Shown: positions 8,340-16,889 of the stretch, piece after piece
Position numbering within the stretch: position 1 is the stretch's first letter
Layout: each line of letters starts with the position of its first letter
DNA from: Chitinophaga pendula
Lineage (GTDB): Bacteria; Bacteroidota; Bacteroidia; Chitinophagales; Chitinophagaceae
DNA length: 64,000 nt
Reading direction: 5' to 3'
Assembly (NCBI RefSeq): GCF_020386615.1
Contig: NZ_CP077769.1
Span: 2,666,001-2,730,000, forward strand
Notes under the pieces: generated by a model
The model's input: the letters and a program-made list of their open reading frames with translations, nothing else
Told to the model about the DNA's origin: nothing
Database searches by the model: none
Position numbers and translations under genes: made by a program

Positions 8340-8413
8340 ATCACTTCAGCACAGCAAACTACATCACTTCATGTATAACGAACTAATTATCAGTATAACA
8401 AACTAAATATTTT
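8340..8413 (+). promoter_or_regulatory. Repeat-rich ohr promoter region
   Basis: The short gap before ohr contains several direct repeats. ATCACTTCA occurs at 8340 and 8363, GTATAAC at 8373 and 8393 (20 bp apart), and CAAACTA or CGAACTA at 8355, 8379 and 8399. Spacing near two helical turns suggests tandem protein sites in an independent, regulated ohr promoter. Confidence 0.45.
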
Positions 8414-8839
8414 ATGATCGAAGTATTATATACAGCCAGTGCGACAGCTACTGGCGGGCGTAACGGGCATGTGCAATCCAGTGACGGTGTATTGGATCTG
8501 GAGGTGAGGATGCCGAAGGAGTTGGGTGGTAGCGGCGGTGCTTATACGAATCCGGAGCAGTTGTTTGCCGCCGGTTATGCGGCTTGTTTTGACAGTGCGT
8601 TGAACCATGTGATACGGGCGGCGAAGTTACGGACCGGGGAGACCAGTGTGCAAGCGGAGGTAGGTATCGGGAAGCGTCCGGACGGTGGATTCGGGTTGGC
8701 GGTGCAATTGCATGTGCGGGTACCTGGTGTGGAGCAGGCGGTGGCGCAGGAGGTGGTGGAGAAGGCGCATCAGACCTGTCCTTACTCTAATGCCACCCGT
8801 AATAATATTGAAGTAACCCTATTTGTTGAAAACGCCTGA
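8414..8839 (+). CDS. ohr: Organic hydroperoxide resistance protein Ohr
   Basis: 141 residues of the Ohr/OsmC fold. Ohr is a cytoplasmic peroxidase that reduces fatty-acid and other organic hydroperoxides with a pair of cysteines. Both are visible: C58 in AACFDSAL and C122 in TCPYSNATRNN, in typical Ohr contexts. Other hallmarks are the early TATGGRNG stretch and NPEQLFAAGYAACF. It is paired with ohrR, so induction by organic peroxides is the expected control. Confidence 0.96.
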   Translation: MIEVLYTASATATGGRNGHVQSSDGVLDLEVRMPKELGGSGGAYTNPEQLFAAGYAACFDSALNHVIRAAKLRTGETSVQAEVGIGKRPDGGFGLAVQLHVRVPGVEQAVAQEVVEKAHQTCPYSNATRNNIEVTLFVENA

Positions 8840-8869
8840 TCGTAGTGCAGGCCCCAAAAAATGTAGATT

Positions 8870-9871
8870 ATGCAAACCAGACAGATCTTACTGGCGAAGC
8901 GCCCTTCGGGGCTGCCAGACAGCAGCAATTTCCGTACGGAGGAAGTAATTGTTCCTTCACTAAAGGATGGAGAGGTGCAGTTGAAGGGATTGTATTATTC
9001 AGTGGACCCGTATATGCGGGGCCGTATGAATGAGGGGGAATCATATGTACCGCCATTTGAGGTGGGCGCTCCTATTACGGGCGGTGTGGTTGCGGAGGTA
9101 GTGGAAAGTAAGGATGCGGCATTACAGGCCGGTGATATTGTATTGGGAGCGCAGTTGCCCTGGTCGACGACGATTGTGGTGGCGGGCAAGGCGGTGCGGA
9201 AGGTGGATACCAGTGCGATACCGGCGACGGCGTATCTGAATGTGTTGGGGATGACGGCAGTGACGGCATATATTGGGTTGATCGATATTGGTAAGGTGAA
9301 GGAAGGCGAGACGGTGGTGGTATCTGGTGCGGCTGGTGCTGTAGGCACGGTCGTGGGGCAACTGGCGAAGATAAGGGGATGCCGGGTGGTAGGTATTGCC
9401 GGGACGGATGAGAAGGCTGCGTTATTACAACGGGAGTTTGGTTATGATGCGGTGATCAATTATAAGACGGCGACGGACCTGTCTGCGGCTATTGGTGCTG
9501 CGTGTCCGAAAGGTGTGGATGTCTATTTTGACAATGTGGGTGGCGAGGTGACGGATGCGGTGTTCCCCCATTTGAATTTTCATGCGCGGGTACCGTTGTG
9601 CGGGCAGATTGCTTCGTATAATGAGCAGGAGGTGGAGCGGGGTCCGCGGTTCCTGCCTTATGTGCTGACGAGGAGTATTATGCTGCAAGGGTTTGTGGTG
9701 GTTAATTACCGGGAGCGGTATACGGAAGTATTGCAGGAGTTAGTGAAGTTGGTGAAGGCGGGACAGTTGCACGGGAAGGAGACGATTGTGGAGGGATTTG
9801 ACCAGTTGCCGGAGGCGTTTCTAGGATTATTTTCCGGGAAGAACACAGGTAAGATGCTGGTGAAGGCTTAG
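8870..9871 (+). CDS. NADP-dependent medium-chain reductase (CurA/leukotriene B4 dehydrogenase-like)
   Basis: 333 residues of the zinc-independent MDR family. Enzymes of this type reduce activated C=C bonds, such as enones and curcumin, using NADPH. Seen here are the N-terminal YYSVDPYMRGRM motif of the CurA group, the nucleotide-binding glycine cluster SGAAGAVGTVVGQLAK (~151-166), VDVYFDNVGGEV, and a C-terminal GKNTGKMLVK. It starts 30 bp after ohr and may be co-expressed with it, which would fit removal of reactive aldehydes or enones from lipid peroxidation; that link is inference. Confidence 0.9.
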   Translation: MQTRQILLAKRPSGLPDSSNFRTEEVIVPSLKDGEVQLKGLYYSVDPYMRGRMNEGESYVPPFEVGAPITGGVVAEVVESKDAALQAGDIVLGAQLPWSTTIVVAGKAVRKVDTSAIPATAYLNVLGMTAVTAYIGLIDIGKVKEGETVVVSGAAGAVGTVVGQLAKIRGCRVVGIAGTDEKAALLQREFGYDAVINYKTATDLSAAIGAACPKGVDVYFDNVGGEVTDAVFPHLNFHARVPLCGQIASYNEQEVERGPRFLPYVLTRSIMLQGFVVVNYRERYTEVLQELVKLVKAGQLHGKETIVEGFDQLPEAFLGLFSGKNTGKMLVKA

Positions 9872-9896
9872 GCGATTAAGATTATTATTGGCGGCG

Positions 9897-9922
9897 GCCG
9901 GTATTGTGTAGGCGATACCGGC
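9897..9922 (+). terminator. Hairpin terminator after the CurA-like gene
   Basis: An 8-bp perfect stem (GCCGGTAT and its complement) with a 10-nt loop, followed by TGTTGTATTTTTG on the + strand. It closes the ohr-curA side of the cluster. Confidence 0.65.
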
Positions 9923-10056
9923 TGTTGTATTTTTGGGGGATCGTTTGGGATCATTATTTGACAATTCGCGCTAGTTATCCAACAGTTCGTAGGAAAACTG
10001 TTTGACGAGTGATGGGCGGCCTGCATCTTTACACCAGGAAACAAAAAGGAACGGGG

Positions 10057-10719
10057 ATGAAATTTGACAAGATCAAGAACCAGGGTCAAGCCAGGCTGTT
10101 TGAAAGTAAATACCTGGAAATGCTGACGAAGACGCATCCATTGTTGATCTGGGGGATGTATATACCTGTGATAGTATACATGTTGTATTACAGTCATGCC
10201 GAGTTGGGGTATGCTGTGGGGCGTATTGGCGGTTATTTTGCCGGTGCTATTTTCTTCTGGAGTTTTTTTGAGTACATCATGCATCGTTTTGTCTTTCATA
10301 TGGGCAGTGACAATGCGGCGGTCCGTCGTGTGGTATATACGTTGCACGGTAATCATCATGAGTATCCCAGGGACAAGCAGCGGTTGTTTATGCCACCGGT
10401 GCCGAGTCTGATATTGGCATCGGTGATCTTTGCGCTGATGTATTTATGTATGCGGCAGGCTGCCTTTATGTTTTTTCCCGGTTTTATACTCGGTTACCTG
10501 TTGTATGGCAGTTTGCACTATGCTATTCATGCCTGGGCGCCCCCTTTTAAGTTTATGAAGCCATTGTGGCGTAATCATCATTTGCATCATTACAAGAATG
10601 ACGACCAGGGTTTCGGGGTGAGTTCTACTTTGTGGGACCGGGTGTTCGGGACGTTGTTTGATTTGCGGAGGGAGCCGGAGGACAAAGCGAAGACGGCGGC
10701 CCTGACATTTAAAAAATAG
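10057..10719 (+). CDS. Fatty-acid hydroxylase / sterol-desaturase-family membrane enzyme
   Basis: 220 residues from the ATG at 10057, chosen over an in-frame ATG at 10009 because a purine-rich stretch precedes it and the extra residues look unlike the family. This is an integral membrane di-iron enzyme with the expected histidine clusters: HRFVFH, HGNHHEYP, HYAIHAW and HHLHHYK. The pattern and size fit fatty-acid 2-hydroxylases (FA2H/Scs7 type). In sphingolipid- and hydroxy-lipid-rich Bacteroidota it could hydroxylate membrane acyl chains; the exact substrate cannot be read from sequence. Confidence 0.85.
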   Translation: MKFDKIKNQGQARLFESKYLEMLTKTHPLLIWGMYIPVIVYMLYYSHAELGYAVGRIGGYFAGAIFFWSFFEYIMHRFVFHMGSDNAAVRRVVYTLHGNHHEYPRDKQRLFMPPVPSLILASVIFALMYLCMRQAAFMFFPGFILGYLLYGSLHYAIHAWAPPFKFMKPLWRNHHLHHYKNDDQGFGVSSTLWDRVFGTLFDLRREPEDKAKTAALTFKK

Positions 10720-10759
10720 ACCCATCCTATATCTTTCACTGAATTAACCACTACTGTTC

Positions 10760-11350
10760 ATGAGTTTTACAGATACCTGCGTGTTGATCCGCGCAGCTGC
10801 CAGTCGTATTTTCCTTACGGAGGGGCGTTTGCAGGCGACCACTGATGAGATAGCGAGCCAGGCGGGCATCGCGCCAGCATTACTGACCGGTTATTATACC
10901 AGTTCTGCCAGTTTATTCCGGGAGGTATTCCAGGAGGCTACGGAGCATTTGGGTGGGGAGATGGATGCGGTGATGCAGGCGGCATTATCTTTCCGGGAGC
11001 GGGTATCACAATTGATTGATGTATTGCAGGGGCATAATCGCCGGTATCCTTACCATTTGCTTTTTCTGGTTACTACTTTCCGGTCCGTGGCGGCGGCGGG
11101 GGGGCGACCTCCTGTATCCGGGAAGGCGTTATACTTCCGGCAATTGTCGGCTGAGGTATTGTCGGCTATGGAAAGTGGGGTAATTGTTTCCGGCGCACCC
11201 CTGCAATTCATCCTGGATCTTTTTTCGCTGGTGACGCAGCCTTATGTAATGGAAGGACTTTTTCATTCGTTGGCGGCGGTGACGGCAGCGGATTATGAAC
11301 AGTTGTTACAGGAGCGTAAGCAATATATCCTGGCACTTCTTTTCAGGTAG
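10760..11350 (+). CDS. TetR-family transcriptional regulator
   Basis: 196 residues. The N-terminal ~50 residues form the TetR helix-turn-helix (FLTEGRLQATTDEIASQAGIAPALLTGYY...LFREVF). The C-terminal part is a divergent helical ligand/dimer domain with no recognisable specificity. It lies 40 bp after the fatty-acid hydroxylase on the same strand and is followed by a strong terminator, so it may be co-transcribed with that gene. Target and ligand unknown. Confidence 0.85.
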   Translation: MSFTDTCVLIRAAASRIFLTEGRLQATTDEIASQAGIAPALLTGYYTSSASLFREVFQEATEHLGGEMDAVMQAALSFRERVSQLIDVLQGHNRRYPYHLLFLVTTFRSVAAAGGRPPVSGKALYFRQLSAEVLSAMESGVIVSGAPLQFILDLFSLVTQPYVMEGLFHSLAAVTAADYEQLLQERKQYILALLFR

Positions 11351-11383
11351 TATTTTTTGCCGACCCGTATTCCGTGTTGTTGA

Positions 11384-11411
11384 CGTACAGCGTCCTTATG
11401 GATGCTGTGCG
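11384..11411 (+). terminator. Rho-independent terminator after tetR-type gene
   Basis: A 12-bp stem including G-U pairs around a TTAT loop (CGTACAGCGTCC paired with GGATGCTGTGCG), followed at once by a TTTTTT run. Good canonical terminator. Confidence 0.85.
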
Positions 11412-11463
11412 TTTTTTATTTAATATCCTATATTTACGGCAATCCTTTTAAAAGCAGTGATTT

Positions 11464-12012
11464 ATGAAAACAACTATTTGGGAGGCAATACAATGGTCCG
11501 GTATAGAACACCTGAGCAGTTATGAGCAGGATGGAGAGCGGGTAGTGACGGGGGTGGTAACGGGGATTGTGCGGGAGCAGCCATTTGCGATACAGTATGA
11601 TATTTCGCTTACGGCGGATTGGAAGGTATCCTGGTTCAACCTGCAATCGCTGGGAAGCGACGGTAAGCATCTGCGGCTGGTATCGGATCTGAATGGTCAT
11701 TGGTTTGATAAGGACGGTACTCATGTTGCTGCTTTTGACGCCTGTATGGATATTGACATTTCGCTGACCCCATTTACCAATACGTTGCCGATCCGCCGGC
11801 TGGCGCTAGAAAAGGAAGTGCGTACCCCTATTTCCGTGATCTATATCCGGTTGCCGGAGTTCGAGCTGCAGCAAGTGGAGCAGTTCTATACGTTGTTGCC
11901 CTCCGGCCGTTACCTGTATGAGCAGCCTGCTATTGATTTCCATGCGGAGTTGCCGGTAGACGAGGAAGGACTAGTGACGGATTATCCCGGTTTGTTCAAG
12001 CGATTGTTATAG
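11464..12012 (+). CDS. Putative glycolipid-binding family protein (DUF1089)
   Basis: 182 residues matching the putative glycolipid-binding family (PF06475, Pseudomonas PA1994 type). Features are an early W-x8-E with following beta strands, WFDKDGTHVAAFDACMDIDIS in the middle (the G-x-H-x4-aspartate region of the family), and TLPIRRL. There is no signal peptide, so it is probably cytoplasmic. The fold resembles lipoprotein-localisation factors, but no reaction or ligand has been settled. It stands alone between a terminator and the repeat-bearing gap. Confidence 0.8.
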   Translation: MKTTIWEAIQWSGIEHLSSYEQDGERVVTGVVTGIVREQPFAIQYDISLTADWKVSWFNLQSLGSDGKHLRLVSDLNGHWFDKDGTHVAAFDACMDIDISLTPFTNTLPIRRLALEKEVRTPISVIYIRLPEFELQQVEQFYTLLPSGRYLYEQPAIDFHAELPVDEEGLVTDYPGLFKRLL

Positions 12013-12122
12013 GCGGTTGGGGACTTCTCTCCTATTGTTATCCAGCTGATACCGTTCCTCCTTTTATTAATAATTTCACATATGCATCGATCTCGCTGTG
12101 AATCAGCGGGTTGCAATTTTGT

Positions 12123-12243
12123 TGCCTATAGGCTGTATAAGCGTTGTATAAGCATTGTATATGCAACTATATGCCTCGCTTATACAATGACTATACGAAT
12201 GCTATAGGAATGATACAGGAGAGCTATAGGCTACCTGTAGCAA
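12123..12243. repeat. Array 1 of 11-bp phased TATA repeats (about 11 units)
   Basis: TATA, or the variants TACA and TGTA, occurs at 12127, 12136, 12147, 12158, 12168, 12181, 12192, 12203, 12214, 12225 and 12236. The last six steps are 11 bp with no slip, nearly a whole helical turn. Units read like GCTTATACAAT, GACTATACGAA and TGCTATAGGAA. The 13-mer CGCTTATACAATG also occurs in array 2 at 52.4 kb in the same orientation, so the two are one repeat family. Units are too short and have no spacers, so this is not CRISPR. Function unknown. Confidence 0.85.
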
Positions 12244-12416
12244 GCGGAAAGGGGATGGTTTGGTATACGAGGGGGGGGACTTTGTAGAAAATGTGGCTGG
12301 TAGGCAGTGTCAAGTCTCTAAGTTTGTGGTTGTAATCACCAATGAGATAGGGATCTGCGAGGGGATACGGAGACCATTTAGCAGATCGATATCGGTTCAA
12401 AGTCGCTGATTGACGG

Positions 12417-12460
12417 CCAGCTCCCTTTTAGTGTGTTGTTTGTGGGGGGCTGGTTTTTTT
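12417..12460 (+). terminator. Terminator-like hairpin facing right
   Basis: A 9-bp stem (CCAGCTCCC with GGGGGCTGG, one G-U) and a 19-nt loop, followed by seven T on the + strand. It cannot serve the minus-strand LytTR gene, as no T-run follows in that direction. Confidence 0.55.
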
Positions 12461-12513
12461 ATGCTCTTTCTTTTTCCCATTGCGGGGGAGTTTTTTCTTT
12501 TTATCTGACGTGG

Positions 12514-13236
12514 TTATCTTTTTACGAAATGGCCATTGAGCCATTTTTCCAATATTTCTTCGCGGTAGGTGGCGCTGAGGGGTATCTCATTTGTATTAAT
12601 GTATATCAGTTCATGGTCCATGGCATCGATGTGCCGGAGGTTGACGAGGTATGATTTGCTGACGCGTGCGAAATGTGCTGGGGGCAGGCTATTGCAGATA
12701 GTTTTGATATTCATGGAAGCCAGCAGGGGTTGGGTGGTGGTATGTATCATGACATAGTCTTTGAGGCCTTCGATGAAGCAGATATCTGCGAGCATGATAC
12801 GGCGGTATTTCCTTTCGGTGCGTATTACGATGTAGTCGGCGGACAGCTGGCTGATATCGTAATGGCTGGCAGGTGTGTATAGGAGTTGGTGGTAGTGTAT
12901 GGCTTTTTGTACGGCTTTGAGCAATCTTGTTTTTTTCAAAGGTTTGAGGAGATAGTCGATGGCGTGGTAGTTATAGCTTTCGACGGCATATTGTGGGTAT
13001 GCGGTCGTGAATATGACGATAGGCGACCGGGGTAGTGTATCGAGGAATTCGAAGCCGTTGCAGTCCGGCATTTCTATATCGAGGAAAAGCAGGTCGATCC
13101 GGGTATTGTTGCAGCAGGCCATGGCATCGGTGGCAGCTGCGAAGCTGCCTTTGTGGTGTAAGTCCGGTATATTATTTAATTCGAGTTCGATGCCTTTGCG
13201 GGCCAGCGGTTCATCGTCGAGTATGATGTAGTTCAT
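12514..13236 (-). CDS. LytTR-family response regulator
   Basis: 240 residues. A CheY-like receiver domain occupies residues 1-115, with acidic residues D7/D8, the phosphoacceptor D53 in LLFLDIEMPD, and the conserved FTTAY and LLKPLKK segments. A LytTR DNA-binding domain follows (~140-238; RRIMLADICFIEGLKDYVMIHT). It overlaps the 3' end of the sensor-kinase gene by 4 bp, so the two are translationally coupled and form one two-component system. Targets are unknown; many Bacteroidota LytTR/LytS pairs control surface-sugar or envelope genes. Confidence 0.93.
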   Translation of the reverse strand: MNYIILDDEPLARKGIELELNNIPDLHHKGSFAAATDAMACCNNTRIDLLFLDIEMPDCNGFEFLDTLPRSPIVIFTTAYPQYAVESYNYHAIDYLLKPLKKTRLLKAVQKAIHYHQLLYTPASHYDISQLSADYIVIRTERKYRRIMLADICFIEGLKDYVMIHTTTQPLLASMNIKTICNSLPPAHFARVSKSYLVNLRHIDAMDHELIYINTNEIPLSATYREEILEKWLNGHFVKR

Positions 13237-14372
13237 AATGGTAATTCAAGTTGAACAGTGAATGTTGCAGGTGTTGTATTGATATTCAGTGTATAGTTAT
13301 TTCCAAACAGGAGGTCGAGGCGACGGCGTGCGTATTGAAGGCCGGCGCCGCTCCTCCCCTTTTCGGGTGTGGGTGGGTGGGCAGGTACACCGTTTGTACA
13401 ACGGAATACCAGGTGATGCGGATGTATATGGAAGTTGATGGTCACGGCGGTTAGGGCGTTGGTGTCGGCGTATTTTACGGCATTTTCGATGAAGGGGATG
13501 AAGAGATGCGGGTATACCCGGATGCCTCTGGTATCGCCCTGCACGTCGATCGATGTGTGCCAGTTGTGACGTCGTTGTGCTTCGAGCTGGAGGAGGTGGC
13601 GGAAGAAGCGGAGCTCCCTGTCGAGGAATACTTTTTCTGCGGTGCAGTCATAGACTTGATAGTGGAGGATATCGGAGAGTCCCTGGAGGAGGTCGTTAGC
13701 GCTGTTGGTGTTGGTATGAATGAGTATCTGCAGGTTATTGAGTGTATTAAACAGGAAGTGTGGGCTGACCATGTTCTTGAGTTGTGACAGTTCATATTTG
13801 AGCTGCATGTTTTCTAGGGAAGTGACGCGATCTATCTGGAGTAGCCAGGCGCTGAGGACTTTGATGCCGGTGGTGCCGATCATGAGTATGAGCGGGAGTG
13901 TGAGGGCGGATACGATCTCGTCGGCGGTGAGTCGCAGGTGCCTGTCGAGGTATTGTGGTAAGGATAAGGGGAGGATGACGGCGCGGTCCATCCAGAAGCA
14001 GATGAAGAAGTAGCTTAGGAGCATGAGTAGTAAGGTGCTGCCATATTGGAGGTACCGGCCCCGGTATAGGAGGTGTGGTACGAGTATCCAGATGTTGATG
14101 TATACGAATAGCAGGCTGGTGAGCATGTTGCCGATATGGTACCATCTGACGGCGTTACGGAAGGGGATATTTTGTTCCATATCTATGGGCAGGTGGAATA
14201 ATGCGCTGAGGCTGGCGTAGACGAACAGGGTGATGAAGAGGGTATGGCGCAGCCAGCGGAAGCGGTTGGCGGTGCACAGTTGCCGGAGCCATTGCGGCGG
14301 GGCGATGGGCGGTGAGGGCTGTTGAAAGAGGAGTCCGGGGGATTGGTGTTGGCGGGCGCTGTGCATGCTCAT
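13233..14372 (-). CDS. LytS-type sensor histidine kinase
   Basis: 379 residues. Four hydrophobic helices lie at about residues 43-60, 80-100, 110-128 and 155-178, followed by a coiled linker and the His_kinase domain (PF06580). The phosphoacceptor is H205 in MVSPHFLFNTLNN. The ATPase part shows an N-box (LFIPFIENAVKYAD) and a G-box (GRSGAGLQYARRRL). The membrane part has no recognisable sensor domain, so the signal may be sensed within the membrane. It is upstream of and overlaps its response-regulator gene. Confidence 0.93.
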   Translation of the reverse strand: MSMHSARQHQSPGLLFQQPSPPIAPPQWLRQLCTANRFRWLRHTLFITLFVYASLSALFHLPIDMEQNIPFRNAVRWYHIGNMLTSLLFVYINIWILVPHLLYRGRYLQYGSTLLLMLLSYFFICFWMDRAVILPLSLPQYLDRHLRLTADEIVSALTLPLILMIGTTGIKVLSAWLLQIDRVTSLENMQLKYELSQLKNMVSPHFLFNTLNNLQILIHTNTNSANDLLQGLSDILHYQVYDCTAEKVFLDRELRFFRHLLQLEAQRRHNWHTSIDVQGDTRGIRVYPHLFIPFIENAVKYADTNALTAVTINFHIHPHHLVFRCTNGVPAHPPTPEKGRSGAGLQYARRRLDLLFGNNYTLNINTTPATFTVQLELPL

Positions 14373-14438
14373 AATACTGATGATGGTATTATAGACGGTA
14401 ATAGTGGTGGCGGCCCCCTATGTGCGGTATAAAAAGCT

Positions 14439-14462
14439 GCGGGATGGTAGACACCACCCCGC
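14439..14462 (-). terminator. Terminator after the SPFH gene
   Basis: A 10-bp stem with one mismatch (GCGGGATGGT on the + strand against ACCACCCCGC) and a 4-nt loop. Read on the minus strand it is followed by AGCTTTTTA. It separates the SPFH gene from the two-component operon downstream. Confidence 0.7.
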
Positions 14463-14517
14463 GTAGTACTAATATAGGCAAATGGATATAGGTGAAGGGA
14501 TAAAAGTATGTTGTCTG

Positions 14518-16437
14518 TTAGTGGGATGATTCTTTATTTTCCGGTGTTTTTTTCCTGGATATATCTTCCAGCAATTTGAGGCCGAGCAGGCCGCTGATGG
14601 GGCCATTGGCGCCATCGTTGCTGCCGATGAGTACCTCGGGCATGATGCGGATCTGTTGTGTACCGATGGCTTCCATTACTTTGAGTTGGGTGAAGTTGTC
14701 GTCACCCATGGCATCTACGGCCAGTTTGTAGGATGCTGCGCTGGACTGCCCTATTGCCAGGATCTTTTCTGCTTCTGCTTTACCTGTGAGGGCGATCTTT
14801 TCGGCATCGGCTTTGGCGATCCATTCGGTGCGTTCTGCTTCTGCTTTAGCGAGTAATCTTACTTTTTCGGCTTCACCGGCGGCGAGCAGTTTCATGCGAT
14901 CGCTTTCTGCGTTGGCCTGGAGACGGACGCTATTGGCGTCACCGGTGGCTTTTTTGACGGAGGCGTCGGCATGTCTTTCTGCGATCCATACGCCTTGGTC
15001 GGCTTTTACGATTTCTTTCTGCATTTCGGCGATGGCGGTTTCTTTTTCGAGTGCCTGTCGTGTTTCCTGGGCGAGGCGTTCGGTATCGTAGGTGACTTTT
15101 TGTTCTTCTGCGATCTTGCGATCTGTCAGTGTTTTCATCAATGTTTCGGGCGGTACGATATCACCGATGAGGGTGTCGACGCCGAATACGTTGTATTGTT
15201 CGAGTACGTGGCCGATATGTTCGCGGGCGGATTCCTGTCTTTCCTTACGGCTGGTGAGGAAACTGATCACATCTGCGCCCTGTGCGGAGTTACGGAAGTA
15301 GTTACCGATGGTGGGTTCCAGTACCTGTGTGACGAGGTTGCTCATGTTACCGAACCGTGCGATCACTTTAGGCGCTTCGTTGGTGGGTATATGAATGATC
15401 TGTGCCACATCGAGGTTGAAGGTGAAGCCATCTTTGCTGCGTACGGTGATGGTAGACAAGTTTTTGTCGAGCTGATGTGCTTCGCTTCTGGCGGAGGCCC
15501 AGTTGAGTACGAGGTTGGTGGTAGGCACGAGTTCTACTTTCATGATGTAGGGGTTGATGGGATATTTGCCAGGCCCTAACGGTTCTGCCCATACGCCCCT
15601 TTGTCCTTTGGAGACGATGTTACCATGTTTGAACTCTGCTCCGCTGAGGTCGATGCCATCGCTGCCGACGAAGGAGATTACGACGCCTACATGTCCGATG
15701 GATATTTCGGTCATCTTGACCAGTTCGAGTTTGGCGAACCAAGGGTTGATGAAGTAGGCACCTGCGAGTATGACTTGTTCCTGCAGCCCTTTGTAGCCCC
15801 CATTTTCGAGGAATGCATCGACGTCTTGGAAGTTATTATGTTCTTCGATGGTTCTACCAGCGATGGCGCCCGGTTCGATGGCTTTTCCTTCGAGGGTGGT
15901 GATGATACCTACGGCGTTTTCGGGTACGGTGACAGTGTCGGTGATCTCTACTTCAAATATGAGGGTGTTGACACGATATGATCCAGGCGTTATGATGGCT
16001 GTCTGCCGGCCTTTTCTGCCACCTGCCTGGAGGAATGCGACGGCATCCTGGAAGGAGTCGCAAGGCACTTTACGGGCGAGGATGGTACCTGTTTCGAGTT
16101 CGGCGCCATCTTTAGCGAGTACGAGACCGATCTTACCCGTTGGTATGATGGTAAAGGGCTGGAAGGCGACGCTATACTGCCATATCCATTTCCAGAAGTA
16201 TACGCCCGGTGCGAGTGTCTGGGCCTGGAAGCCTGCTTCTCCGTTGGTGGCCATGATGCGGCCTTCCGGCAGTTCTTGTTTACCAAGCAGTACGAACTTT
16301 TTGGTGACGAGACCGATACGGTCTTCGGGTACGATGACTACGCCAAAGAATATGCGAAGAATTAGCTTGTAGCATAACAGGCATAGGAGGGGCAGGCCAA
16401 TGAGCAATGCCCATTGCAGCACAGTTGTGGTTTGCAT
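14518..16437 (-). CDS. SPFH/flotillin-family membrane protein
   Basis: 639 residues. One N-terminal membrane helix (~8-34) is followed by a long SPFH/band-7 region (~35-420), then an Ala/Glu/Lys-rich coiled coil (~430-590; repeats such as LLAKAEAERTEW and IALTGKAEAEK). A short tail, QIRIMPEVLIGSNDGANGPISGLL, is like that of flotillins. Such proteins oligomerise on the inner face of the membrane and organise membrane microdomains. It is longer than typical flotillins (~500), mainly through the extended band-7 part. No NfeD partner gene is adjacent. Confidence 0.88.
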   Translation of the reverse strand: MQTTTVLQWALLIGLPLLCLLCYKLILRIFFGVVIVPEDRIGLVTKKFVLLGKQELPEGRIMATNGEAGFQAQTLAPGVYFWKWIWQYSVAFQPFTIIPTGKIGLVLAKDGAELETGTILARKVPCDSFQDAVAFLQAGGRKGRQTAIITPGSYRVNTLIFEVEITDTVTVPENAVGIITTLEGKAIEPGAIAGRTIEEHNNFQDVDAFLENGGYKGLQEQVILAGAYFINPWFAKLELVKMTEISIGHVGVVISFVGSDGIDLSGAEFKHGNIVSKGQRGVWAEPLGPGKYPINPYIMKVELVPTTNLVLNWASARSEAHQLDKNLSTITVRSKDGFTFNLDVAQIIHIPTNEAPKVIARFGNMSNLVTQVLEPTIGNYFRNSAQGADVISFLTSRKERQESAREHIGHVLEQYNVFGVDTLIGDIVPPETLMKTLTDRKIAEEQKVTYDTERLAQETRQALEKETAIAEMQKEIVKADQGVWIAERHADASVKKATGDANSVRLQANAESDRMKLLAAGEAEKVRLLAKAEAERTEWIAKADAEKIALTGKAEAEKILAIGQSSAASYKLAVDAMGDDNFTQLKVMEAIGTQQIRIMPEVLIGSNDGANGPISGLLGLKLLEDISRKKTPENKESSH

Positions 16438-16889
16438 TTTTCAGATGTTTATAAGTGAATGTGAATAAGCGGGAAGCTCAGGCCGGCATGTACGGACACG
16501 GTATATCTTGTTGTGCTGGTCCTTGAGTGGGGAAAGCACATACAACGACTCACTACGGGCTATGCGCCAACAGTTATACTATGTCGATAATTTGCCGGAA
16601 AATATTTACTATCTGGAAATGGGAGGTGAAGTGTTGAAATTCGCAGTGATATAAGCGATAAGAATATTGTTGCCGGAGCAATGATCGGATTCCATTGTAG
16701 CATTAATTACCATGTAAAATTGGGGAATATTTTGATATCCACAAAATATTCTGCGGTGCGGTGATCTTTTGTAATTCACTGTTTTGAAGGGTGGAGGCCT
16801 GTAAATCGTACGGTTTAATAACGGAAAGTCACTTTTTTGATAAAGTAAAAAAGAAGGATGTGCCCGGTTGAAAATTTAAAATATTTTGA
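16438..16889. other. Intergenic region upstream of the SPFH gene
   Basis: About 450 bp between two minus-strand genes, AT-rich in its right half. It must hold the SPFH promoter, but no TAnnTTTG match or strong inverted repeat was found. A weak poly-T/poly-A hairpin (16832-16854) could end the nitronate monooxygenase transcript poorly or not at all. No gene seen. Confidence 0.5.

Larger units (their letters stand above)
12013..12513. other. 500-bp convergent gap holding an 11-bp repeat array and a + strand terminator
   Basis: No supportable protein gene. Contents in order: a small hairpin (12094-12108), the TATA repeat array (12123-12243), about 170 bp of G-rich unexplained sequence, and a terminator-like hairpin facing the + strand (12417-12460). 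The terminator is 400 bp beyond the preceding + gene, so a long 3' UTR or an independent small RNA could cross this gap. Confidence 0.6.

Noticed and set aside
4681..8839. Violacein- or rebeccamycin-like biosynthetic cluster
   Set aside because: Only the VioB/RebD-like gene is present; neighbours are stress and housekeeping genes.
12300..12420. tRNA-like string (GGTTCAAAGTC) suggesting a tRNA gene
   Set aside because: No acceptor stem, D arm or anticodon arm could be paired around it.
13506..13787. Open frame opposite the sensor-kinase gene
   Set aside because: Mirror of a strongly conserved coding sequence; long antisense frames are frequent in this GC-rich third-position context.
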